Notes under the pieces: model-generated
What the model saw: the letters and a program-made list of their open reading frames with translations, nothing else
Told to the model about the DNA's origin: nothing
Databases searched by the model: none
Position numbers and translations under genes: made by a program
Part shown: positions 27,789 through 36,344 of the stretch, piece after piece
How the letters are laid out: each line of letters opens with the position of its first letter
How positions within the stretch are numbered: position 1 is the first letter of the stretch
Assembly: GCA_018656555.1 (NCBI GenBank)
Contig: JABHZQ010000023.1
Coordinates: 66,875 to 130,874 of the forward strand
Direction of reading: 5' to 3'
Origin: an archaeon
GTDB lineage: Archaea > Nanobdellota > Nanobdellia > SCGC-AAA011-G17 > GW2011-AR17
DNA: 64,000 nt

Positions 27789-28145
27789 ACTCACTGCAGG
27801 ATGTAAATCTAATTTCTCCATTTCCCCTAAAGAAAACCAACCATACTCTGAATGATCTGAACTAAGTTTTAACTCTCCAGAAATAATCTTAGGAATAAAA
27901 TAATGAAAAATTATATCTCTTGTTTCATCATGAAACTCTTTTGTTTTAATCTCCTCACCTGAATCAATCTCAAAACAAGTCTCTTCCAATGTTTCCCTTA
28001 CAACAGATTCTTTAGGTGTCTCACCAAGATCATCTTTACCTCCAGCAAAATCCCACAAACTTGGAAAATTTCTAGAATGATCAGCTCTTTTCAAAAGAAG
28101 ATACTTTCCTTCTTTACTAATAACAGACTTAGAAACTTCTAACAT
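27777..28145 (-). CDS. Nudix hydrolase
   Basis: 122 residues, a minimal Nudix domain. The Nudix box is G36-x5-E42-x7-R50-E51-x2-E54-E55, with Cys57 where a Gly is usual. It hydrolyses a nucleoside diphosphate linked to another group; a nucleotide sugar or damaged nucleotide are both possible. Its ATG overlaps the end of the gmd gene by 7 nt, so the two are cotranscribed and the substrate may be a GDP-sugar, though GDP-mannose mannosyl hydrolases lack part of the standard box and this protein has it. Confidence 0.9.
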   Translation of the reverse strand: MLEVSKSVISKEGKYLLLKRADHSRNFPSLWDFAGGKDDLGETPKESVVRETLEETCFEIDSGEEIKTKEFHDETRDIIFHYFIPKIISGELKLSSDHSEYGWFSLGEMEKLDLHPAVSLYF

Positions 28146-29167
28146 TTTTCATAATCAGCCCTAACCATCATCCCAACCAATTCATTAAAAGAAACCTTTC
28201 TAACCCAACCCAACTGATCTTTAGCTTTTGTTGGATCACCAACTAACAAATCCACCTCTGCTGGCCTAAAAAACTTTGGATGCATAACAACATAAATCCC
28301 TTCCTGTGTTTTCAATCTCTCAATCTCTTGATCAGCTTCTAATGGAGTTCTATCATGCAAATCAACTTCAGTATAACTTAAACCCAAAGTAGAGAAAGCA
28401 GCATCAACAAACTCTCGAACAGTATGAGTCTCACCAGTTGCAATAACATAATCTTCAGGTTTTTCCTGCTGCAGCATCAACCACATTGCTTCAACATAAT
28501 CCCCAACATAACCCCAATCCCTTTTTGAATTCAAATTACCCAATACAAGAACATTCTTCTTACCTTTCTTAATCTCTGCAACAGTTTTTGAAATCTTCCT
28601 TGTTACAAACTCCTCACCCCTCCTTGGACCTTCATGATTAAACAATATCCCATTACAAGCAAACATATCATAACTCTCTCTAAAATTAACAGTCATCCAA
28701 TAAGCATAAACTTTAGCAACACCATATGGACTCCTTGGATAAAATGGAGTATCTTCCTTTTGAGGAACCTCTTGTACCTTACCAAACATCTCAGAAGTAG
28801 AAGCTTGATAAAATCTTATCTTAGGATTAACAGCTAAAATAGAATCTAATATTCTTGTAACGCCCAAACCATTAACATCGCCAGTCAATAACTTCTGATC
28901 CCAAGAAGTAGGAACAAAACTTTGAGCAGCTAAATTATAAACCTCATCAGGATTAACTTTCCTTATAGCATTTAATATAGAGTTTTGATCATGTAGATCC
29001 ATATCAACAAAAGTAATCCTGTCTTTGATATGTTCCACATTTTTAGTATTAGGAACACTCAACCTTCTAATAGCTCCATACACTTCATAACCCTTAGAAA
29101 GCAATAACTCTGCCAAATAACCTCCATCTTGTCCAGTGATTCCTGTGATCAAAGCTTTTTTTGGCAT
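28139..29167 (-). CDS. gmd: GDP-mannose 4,6-dehydratase
   Basis: 342 residues, the normal length. It has the NADP-binding [12 protein letters not shown] (9-20), the catalytic region TSE (124-126), Y148-x3-K152 (YGVAK), and [16 protein letters not shown] near the C-terminus, all characteristic of GMD. It converts GDP-D-mannose to GDP-4-keto-6-deoxy-D-mannose, the entry to GDP-fucose, GDP-rhamnose, perosamine or colitose. No fcl homologue is in the window. A TATA box centred about 26 nt upstream supports the start. It is followed by the Nudix gene. Confidence 0.96.
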   Translation of the reverse strand: MPKKALITGITGQDGGYLAELLLSKGYEVYGAIRRLSVPNTKNVEHIKDRITFVDMDLHDQNSILNAIRKVNPDEVYNLAAQSFVPTSWDQKLLTGDVNGLGVTRILDSILAVNPKIRFYQASTSEMFGKVQEVPQKEDTPFYPRSPYGVAKVYAYWMTVNFRESYDMFACNGILFNHEGPRRGEEFVTRKISKTVAEIKKGKKNVLVLGNLNSKRDWGYVGDYVEAMWLMLQQEKPEDYVIATGETHTVREFVDAAFSTLGLSYTEVDLHDRTPLEADQEIERLKTQEGIYVVMHPKFFRPAEVDLLVGDPTKAKDQLGWVRKVSFNELVGMMVRADYEKC

Positions 29168-29186
29168 AACCTTCTTCTATCAATTC

Positions 29187-29198
29187 TATTTATAAGTT
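29187..29198 (-). promoter_or_regulatory. TATA box for gmd
   Basis: AAACTTATAAAT on the minus strand, centred about 26 nt before the ATG at 29167, consistent with a leaderless gmd-nudix transcript. Confidence 0.6.
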
Positions 29199-29208
29199 TT
29201 ATTAAAGT

Positions 29209-30471
29209 CTATTCAATACCTAATATCTTATTTATTACATCCTGCTTAACTTCTACTGGTTCAGTTCTAACCTTTGCAGCAAAAACAAGAAAGTTAACAA
29301 AATTAATATTATCCATGTTATTAAGAATCTCCACAGCATCATCAGCCGGAATAAACACACTCACACCATCAGCATGTAAACCTTCCTCAATATGCACAAT
29401 TTCTCCACCAACTAGATCTGCTTTAATATTAAAATTAACATCATCTTCCAATACTAAATTAACTCTATCATAATCTTCCAAAATATAAGTAAAAAAATCA
29501 TTAGAATTGATAAACCAAACAATCCATTCTGGATCAATAAGACCATATTTTTCAGGTAACACCAATCCAACAATTTCCTCTTTAACTTCTTCAACCTCTT
29601 CAACAATCTCTTCAATTTCTTCAGGTTCTTCCTCTTCAATTTCTTCATAAACTTCAGCACACTCTAAAGAACTTAATACTTCATCACTCACATCTTCATC
29701 AAATACTGATTCAACACAAGTATAAACAACAACATAAGTTTGATAGTTACAATAATTAAAACCTGCCCTAGACTTCAAAATAGTTCCATTATAATCAGTA
29801 TTATACTCTAAAAAACCATCTCTCATCGCATAATCATCTAAAGATGCTATCAACCAATTTTGAACCTCTTCAACTCCAGCCGAATTTTCAAACAAATAAA
29901 CATTACAAAATGCATCATTCATAACCAAAGCATCATTCTGTTCAGTAATATCCCAATCAGGAAAATTAACACCCATATCTTCATCACTATAACTCACATA
30001 GTCCTGTTCTTCCTTCATTTCTTCATCACAACTAACAGAATCAAATAATCTAGAATACTCACTTTCATTGAATAGACTCTGCTCACAAGCTAATAAAACA
30101 TTATAGGCATAACCATTACAATCATAAATTTTTAATTTAGAATAAAATAAATAAATATCATGATAGGCTGCATACTCTATCTCTTTAGTCTCTCCATCCA
30201 TACTAGTAATATCAAGATCTTGTTCCTCTAAATACATACTCAACCAATCATACATAATATCACTACTTCCATCATACTTATTTACAGCAACCATACAACC
30301 AGCTTCAGCAATAGAAACCACAGACTCATTTGCTCCATCAGTCCCATTCCAATCTGGATGATCAATAGAAAATCCTTGATCATTAGAATAACTATCCCAA
30401 CTAACCTCTCTTACAACCTCTTCACAACCAACAACCAACAATAGAACCAATAATAACCATATTTTCTTCAT
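29209..30471 (-). CDS. Secreted lipoprotein with two copies of a Cys-containing module
   Basis: 420 residues. A signal sequence ends in a lipobox (LLLVVGC, Cys16). Two homologous modules of about 115 residues follow. The first has DQGFSIDHPDW, AGCMVAV, CNGYAYNVLLACEQSLF and FDSVSC; the second has DMGVNFPDW, AFCNVYLF, CNYQTYVVVYTCVESVF and LSSLEC. The cysteines are conserved, so each module likely has disulfides. A Glu-rich linker (EEIEEEEPEEIEEI) leads to a C-terminal domain of about 100 residues (NFNIKADLVGGEIVHIEEG) that looks like an SCP2-type fold, at low confidence. It should be anchored outside the cell. Function unknown. Confidence 0.8.
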   Translation of the reverse strand: MKKIWLLLVLLLVVGCEEVVREVSWDSYSNDQGFSIDHPDWNGTDGANESVVSIAEAGCMVAVNKYDGSSDIMYDWLSMYLEEQDLDITSMDGETKEIEYAAYHDIYLFYSKLKIYDCNGYAYNVLLACEQSLFNESEYSRLFDSVSCDEEMKEEQDYVSYSDEDMGVNFPDWDITEQNDALVMNDAFCNVYLFENSAGVEEVQNWLIASLDDYAMRDGFLEYNTDYNGTILKSRAGFNYCNYQTYVVVYTCVESVFDEDVSDEVLSSLECAEVYEEIEEEEPEEIEEIVEEVEEVKEEIVGLVLPEKYGLIDPEWIVWFINSNDFFTYILEDYDRVNLVLEDDVNFNIKADLVGGEIVHIEEGLHADGVSVFIPADDAVEILNNMDNINFVNFLVFAAKVRTEPVEVKQDVINKILGIE

Positions 30472-30490
30472 AAATTAACTCAACCATTCA

Positions 30491-30503
30491 ATATTTAAAA
30501 AAC
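30491..30503 (-). promoter_or_regulatory. TATA box for the lipoprotein gene at 30471
   Basis: GTTTTTTAAATAT on the minus strand, centred about 26 nt before the ATG at 30471. Confidence 0.5.
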
Positions 30504-30506
30504 TAT

Positions 30507-32807
30507 TCAATAAAAAGAAATATCCATACAACAACAATCTCCACCTTCATGATAAAAGACTTGTTGATTCTTAATAAACAATCCTTGCTCTTCTTTCCTC
30601 TGTAAAGGCTGTATCAAAGTAAGATTTCCATCTACTGATAACTCAACTAACCCATTCTCATCAGCATCTTCAACAGTAATATTAACATCACTAACAATCA
30701 CACTCTCACCTACTCCCAACAAATACTCTTCTCCAGCCAACAAACTCAACTTATTCCCATCTTCAAACCCTTCAATCTCAATCCACTCCCCTAAAAACCT
30801 AAAACTCAAAGAATTACTTGGAGTAACCAAAGTAGGATCTACTTCATCATCAAACATAAGATAATACCTTAACTCTCCTTGCTCAATCTCAATATAAGGA
30901 GTACTAGTATAAGCATCCTCACCAGCAGTCAAACCAGTATGTACTGTGGGTCCACCCTTATACAAAACCATAATATCTCTAAAATCTATTTCATCAGAAC
31001 CATAATTAAAAGAACCATCTTGTAATTGATCTAAACTAGTCTCATAAATAACACTGCTAAAAAATCCAGAATCAGATAAATTATTTCCTAAAGCAATCCA
31101 ATCACTAATACTTCCACCATATTCTACCTCACCAGAACTATTAGTAACAACCCACTCATACCCCTTACTTAAATTCTGTAAATCATAAAGCACATCAGTA
31201 GCACCAATCACATCTTTAGATAGTGCATCATCTCCAAATGCAACTAAAAAACTATCATAAACATAATCCTTAATAAAAGGCCAAGGATATCTCGCAACAG
31301 AAACATTTCCTTCACTATCTAATATTTCTTCAACACCATCTTCAGTAACCAAAAATTCCATCCCATATAGATTATAATCAGTATAATTCAACATAACATT
31401 GTACACTCTCTCAGTATCATCTACACTAGTCCCAGCTAACAACAAAGCATAGTTATCTCCATTCTCAACCAACTTAATTATCCCCTCTCCTTCTTCTAAA
31501 TCCCAATCCAAACAAGTATAGCCAAATAAAGCAGTAACTAAAGAATTAGCACAAGGCCCACCAACTAAAATCAAGTTATAATCTCTTGGACTAGTAACCT
31601 CAGAAGCTAAAACCACATCCCCAATTTCTTGCCATTCTCCAAACTGTTCAAAACTATAATTATACTCCAAATCTTCAGTCTTATTCCCTACACCATGAAT
31701 TGTAACTTGTACTAAAACTTGATCACTAGGCACATTAAACTTAACCTCATCAGATCCACCATTACTCTCTGGGTTCAAAATCTGAATACCATACAAACTC
31801 AAGTGGTCCTCATCCTTAGTTCCAATACTAGTTCCATCCCAAACCAACTCACCAGCCTCAGCAGTTGCAACAGTACTTCCAATAGAATCAAAATCATAAC
31901 TAGCAGTATGACCTAAAGAAATAGTAACATCATCTCTACCATCATTAGAAACCAACCCTTCATCCCCTAAAACATCCAAAACCAAATCCAAAGAATCAGC
32001 ACTTGAAAAGTCTCCTCTCAAATCAAACTGAACATTACTTCCAGTAGTATCATAATAATCCATCTCAGCAAAGTTATTATCATCAGCAGCATCATCCATC
32101 AAATAAGTCCCTAATAAAACCTTACTACTCAAAGAATCCTCATAAAAAACACTAACATAATCTCCACTATCATTAGAAACAATCCAAAACTTATCAGTAC
32201 TAACTCCTGTAGAAGTTTTCATAGAGTCTGCATCTCCAGCATAAAGATATATTGCAGTCTTACTAGTCCAAGTTGCATTAAAAGAACTCAAATCAATAGA
32301 AGTCACATCTATAGTAACTGCATCATAAGTTACTTCAGTAATCCCCGTATATTCCATACATAAATAATCTACCTCAGGAAAACAAATCTCATCACCTTCT
32401 CCCATAGACATCTGTGCAGAACCATTCAAATCATTATCAATAGAATTAGCATAAAAACTATTCTTCACCCCTAAAACAGGCCCAGCAAATATATTCACAT
32501 CATTACCATTAATATTCTCTGTTTTAGCTTTAGTATCCATATTATCAATATGCCAAATCCATTCTGGATAATCATCATCCTCATCAATATACTTTGTTCC
32601 ATCAGTATAGACATTCTCAACACTATCACTAATCACCAAATCCACCAAAGACTGTTGCTCACAATTATAACCAATATCCACTTCCTCACAAGCATCAGAA
32701 CAATATCCAGAATAATAACCTCTATCCACACACTTCTCAACACAATCAACAGCACCCACTAAATTAAATAAAAGAATAACAAATAATACAATCACCAACT
32801 TTTTCAT
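30507..32807 (-). CDS. Large secreted protein, S-layer-like
   Basis: 766 residues with an N-terminal signal sequence (MKKLVIVLFVILLFNLVGA) and a Cys-rich start of the mature part (CVEKCVDRGYYSGYCSDACEE). It is acidic and rich in Asp, Ser, Thr and NxS/T sites. The segment DVVLASEVTSPRDYNLILVGGPCANSLV resembles the conserved block of archaeal S-layer proteins (SEVT..NLILIGGP), so a role as a main surface-layer protein is likely and the glycans made in the first 29 kb could be attached to it. The C-terminus GGDCCCMDISFY is odd: three adjacent cysteines and no TM anchor. The start is supported by a TATA box 26 nt upstream. Confidence 0.75.
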   Translation of the reverse strand: MKKLVIVLFVILLFNLVGAVDCVEKCVDRGYYSGYCSDACEEVDIGYNCEQQSLVDLVISDSVENVYTDGTKYIDEDDDYPEWIWHIDNMDTKAKTENINGNDVNIFAGPVLGVKNSFYANSIDNDLNGSAQMSMGEGDEICFPEVDYLCMEYTGITEVTYDAVTIDVTSIDLSSFNATWTSKTAIYLYAGDADSMKTSTGVSTDKFWIVSNDSGDYVSVFYEDSLSSKVLLGTYLMDDAADDNNFAEMDYYDTTGSNVQFDLRGDFSSADSLDLVLDVLGDEGLVSNDGRDDVTISLGHTASYDFDSIGSTVATAEAGELVWDGTSIGTKDEDHLSLYGIQILNPESNGGSDEVKFNVPSDQVLVQVTIHGVGNKTEDLEYNYSFEQFGEWQEIGDVVLASEVTSPRDYNLILVGGPCANSLVTALFGYTCLDWDLEEGEGIIKLVENGDNYALLLAGTSVDDTERVYNVMLNYTDYNLYGMEFLVTEDGVEEILDSEGNVSVARYPWPFIKDYVYDSFLVAFGDDALSKDVIGATDVLYDLQNLSKGYEWVVTNSSGEVEYGGSISDWIALGNNLSDSGFFSSVIYETSLDQLQDGSFNYGSDEIDFRDIMVLYKGGPTVHTGLTAGEDAYTSTPYIEIEQGELRYYLMFDDEVDPTLVTPSNSLSFRFLGEWIEIEGFEDGNKLSLLAGEEYLLGVGESVIVSDVNITVEDADENGLVELSVDGNLTLIQPLQRKEEQGLFIKNQQVFYHEGGDCCCMDISFY

Positions 32808-32828
32808 ATATTTATTTAATAGAATTAA

Positions 32829-32860
32829 ACTTATAAAATTAACTAAAAAAAGAAAAAAAA
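32829..32860 (-). promoter_or_regulatory. Composite T-tract terminator plus TATA element, copy A
   Basis: Read on the minus strand: T8-C-T7 directly after the stop of the 341-residue protein gene, then AGTTAATTTTATAAG, whose TATA lies 26 nt before the next ATG (32807). The T tract would end the upstream transcript and the TATA start the next. Near-identical elements stand at 33930-33960 and 49038-49063. Confidence 0.6.
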
Positions 32861-33886
32861 TTAAGTGGTTAGTTCTAACTCACAAGGGTCATCTGTAGTT
32901 GGTAGTTCTCCAAGATGGCTAAAGTCTCCATTATCTAAAGCCCAATGAGTCTCCAAACCATAACTTCCAGTCATATCAATTACTATTTCATCTGGAGTCA
33001 CATCTGTTAATCCAAAAGACTTAGTATATCCTGTACCTCCAGTCATCCAAATAAACAAATCTTCACTTCCAACATCTAAGGTTTGAGAGCCAAACCATTC
33101 TACAGAAGCCCCATCTTTATAGAATACAGTAACATATTCATAACTTGGATCTCCACCAAACATAGTTGCATCTCCATTATTGAACCACAACCAAATCTCA
33201 TCTGTATAAACACTTGTACCCATTGACACATCATATCTATATTCTGCCAAATAGATTCCCTCAGAAATATCTGCAACAATATGTAATGTATCTTCTGAAG
33301 TCAAACTAGGAGTCTCTGGTAGATGAGCAATATCTAGTTCATTATCAATCTCAAGTTCTAAATTTGCATCATCAAAAGTTGTAACGTTAATAAATCTTAA
33401 CTCAACTTTATCATTATTTCCATTTGTCATTGGTTGCCTTACATCAATATACATATTTATATTTGTATCAAGCTCCCAGTCACCAATACAATACTTATTC
33501 CTACACTCCTCACAAACTGGACATTCACATACTTCACCTTGACATTGCTGAAGCGCAACATCACAAATATCCAAGTCTTCATTAGAAGTATCTAAATCAA
33601 CTTCACAAATATCCAAATTATCATTAGCAGCAGCCAAACCAGACTGACAAATATCTAAATACATAGGACAATTCGCAGCAGGCACAAGTTCAGTAGCTTG
33701 AAACAAACACTTCTGAGTACATTGTCCTTTAGCAACTTTAAAGAAATTACACTTTGCCGAATCAATACAACCATCTCCATCTTCATCAACAACAACATTA
33801 CCAGTAATAAACTCAAAAACTCCTGCACTAGCAATAGAAATCATAAAAAGAGCAAGAATAATAGTAGTCAAAATAATTTTTTTCAT
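32861..33886 (-). CDS. Secreted protein with Cys-containing 14-residue repeats
   Basis: 341 residues from the ATG at 33886 (MKKIILTT). The ATG at 33901 overlaps the Shine-Dalgarno sequence (GGAGGTG, 6 nt before 33886) and is rejected. After the signal sequence comes VFEFITGNVVVDEDGDGCID, then three 14-residue repeats each starting LDIC (77, 91, 105), then a Cys cluster (CECPVCEECRNKYC), then a beta-rich C-terminal domain with weak likeness to part of the 766-residue protein (YVTVFYKDG against YVSVFYEDS). The repeats suggest a disulfide-linked coiled coil. It lies between the pilin and the S-layer-like gene. Function unknown; a surface structural role is likely. Confidence 0.75.
   Translation of the reverse strand: MKKIILTTIILALFMISIASAGVFEFITGNVVVDEDGDGCIDSAKCNFFKVAKGQCTQKCLFQATELVPAANCPMYLDICQSGLAAANDNLDICEVDLDTSNEDLDICDVALQQCQGEVCECPVCEECRNKYCIGDWELDTNINMYIDVRQPMTNGNNDKVELRFINVTTFDDANLELEIDNELDIAHLPETPSLTSEDTLHIVADISEGIYLAEYRYDVSMGTSVYTDEIWLWFNNGDATMFGGDPSYEYVTVFYKDGASVEWFGSQTLDVGSEDLFIWMTGGTGYTKSFGLTDVTPDEIVIDMTGSYGLETHWALDNGDFSHLGELPTTDDPCELELTT
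33533..33658 (-). repeat. Three in-frame 42-nt repeats (LDIC repeats)
   Basis: Three consecutive 14-codon units, each starting Leu-Asp-Ile-Cys, within the secreted protein at 32861-33886. The period equals two heptads, fitting a coiled coil with one cysteine per turn of the pattern. Confidence 0.75.
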
Positions 33887-33892
33887 ATAATA

Positions 33893-33899
33893 CACCTCC
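33893..33899 (-). promoter_or_regulatory. Shine-Dalgarno sequence of the Cys-repeat protein gene
   Basis: GGAGGTG on the minus strand, 6 nt before the ATG at 33886. An in-frame ATG at 33901 sits immediately before it and cannot be served by it, so 33886 is the start. Confidence 0.7.
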
Positions 33900-33929
33900 A
33901 TTAATAAGATCTAATAAGAATATATAGTA

Positions 33930-33960
33930 TATAAAATTAACTAAAAAGAAAAAAAGAAAT
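33930..33960 (-). promoter_or_regulatory. Composite T-tract terminator plus TATA element, copy B
   Basis: Minus strand: two T runs separated by C, right after the pilin stop codon (33962), then TTTTTAGTTAATTTTATAT. The TATA is about 45 nt before the ATG at 33886, leaving a leader of about 20 nt that contains GGAGGTG. Same architecture as copies at 32829-32860 and 49038-49063. Confidence 0.6.
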
Positions 33961-33961
33961 T

Positions 33962-34411
33962 TTACTCAGAACATTCACCAGATAATTCCTGTGTTCCAGC
34001 AAAGGTAAACTTAGTATTTCCTGCATCTAGGTTATAATACACTATAGTCACATCATATGCAAAACTATCACCTGTACTTTCACAAGCTTGTGCTACACCA
34101 ACAGATACCTCTGCACCAGGAGATAAACTAAAATTTGTAGTATTCACAACAGTACCAATTGTAACACTATCAATTACTAATGTATCCTCTTGGTTATTCT
34201 TAACACTAGTTTCTAAATAATCACCACTAACAGTGTTATAATAATCAAGTACACCTACTTCTGCAGTTGACCAATATGATTCTGATGCTTGTTGTTGTGC
34301 ATTTCCACCAATACCTGGAATACCACCTAAAACACCAATCACAATTAAAGCTATAACAATTACAATCGCAAGAATAATAAGATACTCTGTTGCACCCTGT
34401 CCTTTTTTCAT
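33962..34411 (-). CDS. Type IV-like pilin with class III signal peptide (major pilin candidate)
   Basis: 149 residues. The N-terminus MKKGQGATEYLIILAIV is a class III signal: cleavage after KKG leaves Q at +1 and E at +5 (QxxxE), followed by the hydrophobic pilin helix and a short beta-rich head with NxS/T sites. EppA-type peptidase would process it. It is the last gene of the Tad-like pilus cluster, with its own TATA box (TTTATAAAG, 34451-34459) and a GGAGG Shine-Dalgarno sequence, suggesting high expression as the major subunit. Confidence 0.9.
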   Translation of the reverse strand: MKKGQGATEYLIILAIVIVIALIVIGVLGGIPGIGGNAQQQASESYWSTAEVGVLDYYNTVSGDYLETSVKNNQEDTLVIDSVTIGTVVNTTNFSLSPGAEVSVGVAQACESTGDSFAYDVTIVYYNLDAGNTKFTFAGTQELSGECSE

Positions 34412-34417
34412 AAATAT

Positions 34418-34424
34418 ACCTCCA
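34418..34424 (-). promoter_or_regulatory. Shine-Dalgarno sequence of the pilin gene
   Basis: GGAGGTA on the minus strand, 6-7 nt before the ATG at 34411, within a leader of about 20 nt predicted from the TATA box near 34455. The same GGAGGT sequence precedes the Cys-repeat protein gene. Confidence 0.6.
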
Positions 34425-34466
34425 TCAATATTAAATTAATAGCATAATTTATTTATAAAGTTTTCT

Positions 34467-35432
34467 CTACAAAAACACATTTCCAACTAAATACCTTACT
34501 ACAAAAAACAAGATAACAGAACCAACAAAAATCAAAGGAAAATTTCTTAAGCCATACTTATAATCCCCTTCACTTATAGTACCCATCAAAGAACTAGCTA
34601 AAATAGAAGTAATCAGCAAAAACCCCACCGCAAAGTTTGAAAAAAACTCTGGAGTAATTGCAATAGAACTTATCAACCCCCCACCATCAACACTAGTAGA
34701 AGCATAAAGATCAGTAACCATAGCCAAAAATTGATAAGAAATACCTAATAAAAGAGGCCCACCCAAGATAACAGTAAACATAATGAACATTGAATAAGAT
34801 TTAGTATTAGTCAAAAGTTCTCTTTTCAGTTCTCTAGTCTCAGCCATATCAAAAGAAAGATGTTCTAACACATTAGCCAACTTTCCTCCTGCTTTCAAAG
34901 AACTAGTCAACAATTTCAAAGCCCTATCCAACATACCAGATTTAACATGATCTTTTATCCTCAAAAGAGAATCTCCAAAATTCTCAATACCCAAAGCCCT
35001 GGTTGTTGCATATTCTATTTCCTCTTTCAAAGGACCAAACTCTTCCCTAGCAGCTAATTTCAATGAATGGTAAGGTGTCATTCCAGCTCTTAGATTAGAA
35101 GCAACTAGTTGCAACATATCAGGTAAAGCATTTTCAATTCTCTCAGTTCTATCCTTTTGCTTATAGTAAATAGCCATGTACACAACAAAATGCATTAATA
35201 AAAATCCCAATATTGCTAAAGCAATAAATCCATAATTATAATCTCTAAAAAAAGCCCAAGGTACCAACAAAACAGCTAGCAAAACAAAAAATCCTAAAAC
35301 AAAAGAAGCACCCAACCAATAATCAACATGAGTCTTTTCTCCACCATAAACCAATTCTTTAGCTAATAAATTCTTATATTTATTAGGATAAAAATTTGCC
35401 AACCCCCGATAAAGTCTTCTCTTAAAATTCAT
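34467..35432 (-). CDS. tadC: TadC-like pilus assembly membrane protein (T2SF domain)
   Basis: 321 residues. Two N-terminal TMs (about 40-85), a cytosolic helical domain (NALPDMLQLVASNLRAGMTPYHSLKLAA, then KAGGKLANVLEHLS) that is the T2SSF signature, and C-terminal TMs. It is the platform protein around which the secretion ATPase turns. It is separated by one base from the second platform gene upstream, as TadB and TadC are paired. The cluster belongs to the archaeal branch ancestral to bacterial Tad pili (family knowledge); subunit naming here is by position. Confidence 0.85.
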   Translation of the reverse strand: MNFKRRLYRGLANFYPNKYKNLLAKELVYGGEKTHVDYWLGASFVLGFFVLLAVLLVPWAFFRDYNYGFIALAILGFLLMHFVVYMAIYYKQKDRTERIENALPDMLQLVASNLRAGMTPYHSLKLAAREEFGPLKEEIEYATTRALGIENFGDSLLRIKDHVKSGMLDRALKLLTSSLKAGGKLANVLEHLSFDMAETRELKRELLTNTKSYSMFIMFTVILGGPLLLGISYQFLAMVTDLYASTSVDGGGLISSIAITPEFFSNFAVGFLLITSILASSLMGTISEGDYKYGLRNFPLIFVGSVILFFVVRYLVGNVFL

Positions 35433-35433
35433 C

Positions 35434-36312
35434 TTAAAACTGTACTACTGGCCTCCTAGTTTTAATAAATCCAATAATCACAACCTGAACAAAAATAGCA
35501 ACAATCACTAAAAAGAAAAAAGTTCCAGCATTAACACCAAACCCAGCAAACCCACTTAAAACAACAAGCATAGTAACTCCTAAAGTAGGAATAGCCACAG
35601 CAAACAACATATAAATTAAAGCCCAAAGATTCAACTCTCTTGCATAATCTTTAATCTTAGACCTTTGATCTCTTGTTAAATCATCAATTATTGTTCTCAA
35701 GGCCCCCTTCAAACTAGCTCCTGCCTTTAAAGTATTAACCAACTGCCACAAACTCCTTCTAAGATATGCAGACCTTGTCCTAACTGCCATATTCTCCAAA
35801 GCCTTATCCATTGCAATTCCAGTATTAATCTCTTGAGCAGCAAGTTTAAACTCCTTACTCACTAAACCATACTTAGCATTTGCAATATTCACAAAAGCAT
35901 TATACAAAGAAACACCCGAACTAACTTGTAATAATAAGTCCTTCAAGGCATACAAAAGGGTCTTATCAACCTCTTCTGCCTTCTTACCAGCTAAAATCTT
36001 AGGATATCTCAACAAAACAATAAAAAACAACAAGCTCAAGCCTAAACCAATAGCCAATCCAAATACCAAAGATTGTACCAATTCCCTTCCAGCTATCTTA
36101 AAACTCAACAAAAATATCAAAACAAAAAATATTAAGAAATAAATAAATGAATTAAAAAAAGCAGCAGCAGCATAATGCTCAACCTTAAAATCTAAATCAG
36201 ATTCCTTCAAATCAAAATTAAGCCCAGAATGTAACTTACTCAAAAACTTCCCAATACCAAAAAAAGGCCTTACTACAGACTTTGAACTAGTCAACATCAA
36301 AGGAATTCTCAT
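35434..36312 (-). CDS. tadB: TadB-like pilus assembly membrane protein (T2SF domain)
   Basis: 292 residues, with an N-terminal soluble part, two TMs near 60-105, a cytosolic T2SF domain (ALKDLLLQVSSGVSLYNAFVNIA; LKAGASLKGALRTIIDDLTRDQR) and C-terminal TMs. It pairs with the protein at 34467-35432: two half-size T2SF proteins, as in Tad systems, rather than a single long ArlJ. It is downstream of the ATPase by 32 nt, in the same direction. Confidence 0.85.
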   Translation of the reverse strand: MRIPLMLTSSKSVVRPFFGIGKFLSKLHSGLNFDLKESDLDFKVEHYAAAAFFNSFIYFLIFFVLIFLLSFKIAGRELVQSLVFGLAIGLGLSLLFFIVLLRYPKILAGKKAEEVDKTLLYALKDLLLQVSSGVSLYNAFVNIANAKYGLVSKEFKLAAQEINTGIAMDKALENMAVRTRSAYLRRSLWQLVNTLKAGASLKGALRTIIDDLTRDQRSKIKDYARELNLWALIYMLFAVAIPTLGVTMLVVLSGFAGFGVNAGTFFFLVIVAIFVQVVIIGFIKTRRPVVQF

Positions 36313-36344
36313 AAATAAACATAAACTTAAAGAATTAATAAGTC

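Noticed and set aside
33533-33658. Repeats as a CRISPR-like array
   Set aside because: The units are in frame, contiguous and encode LDIC repeats; there are no spacers.
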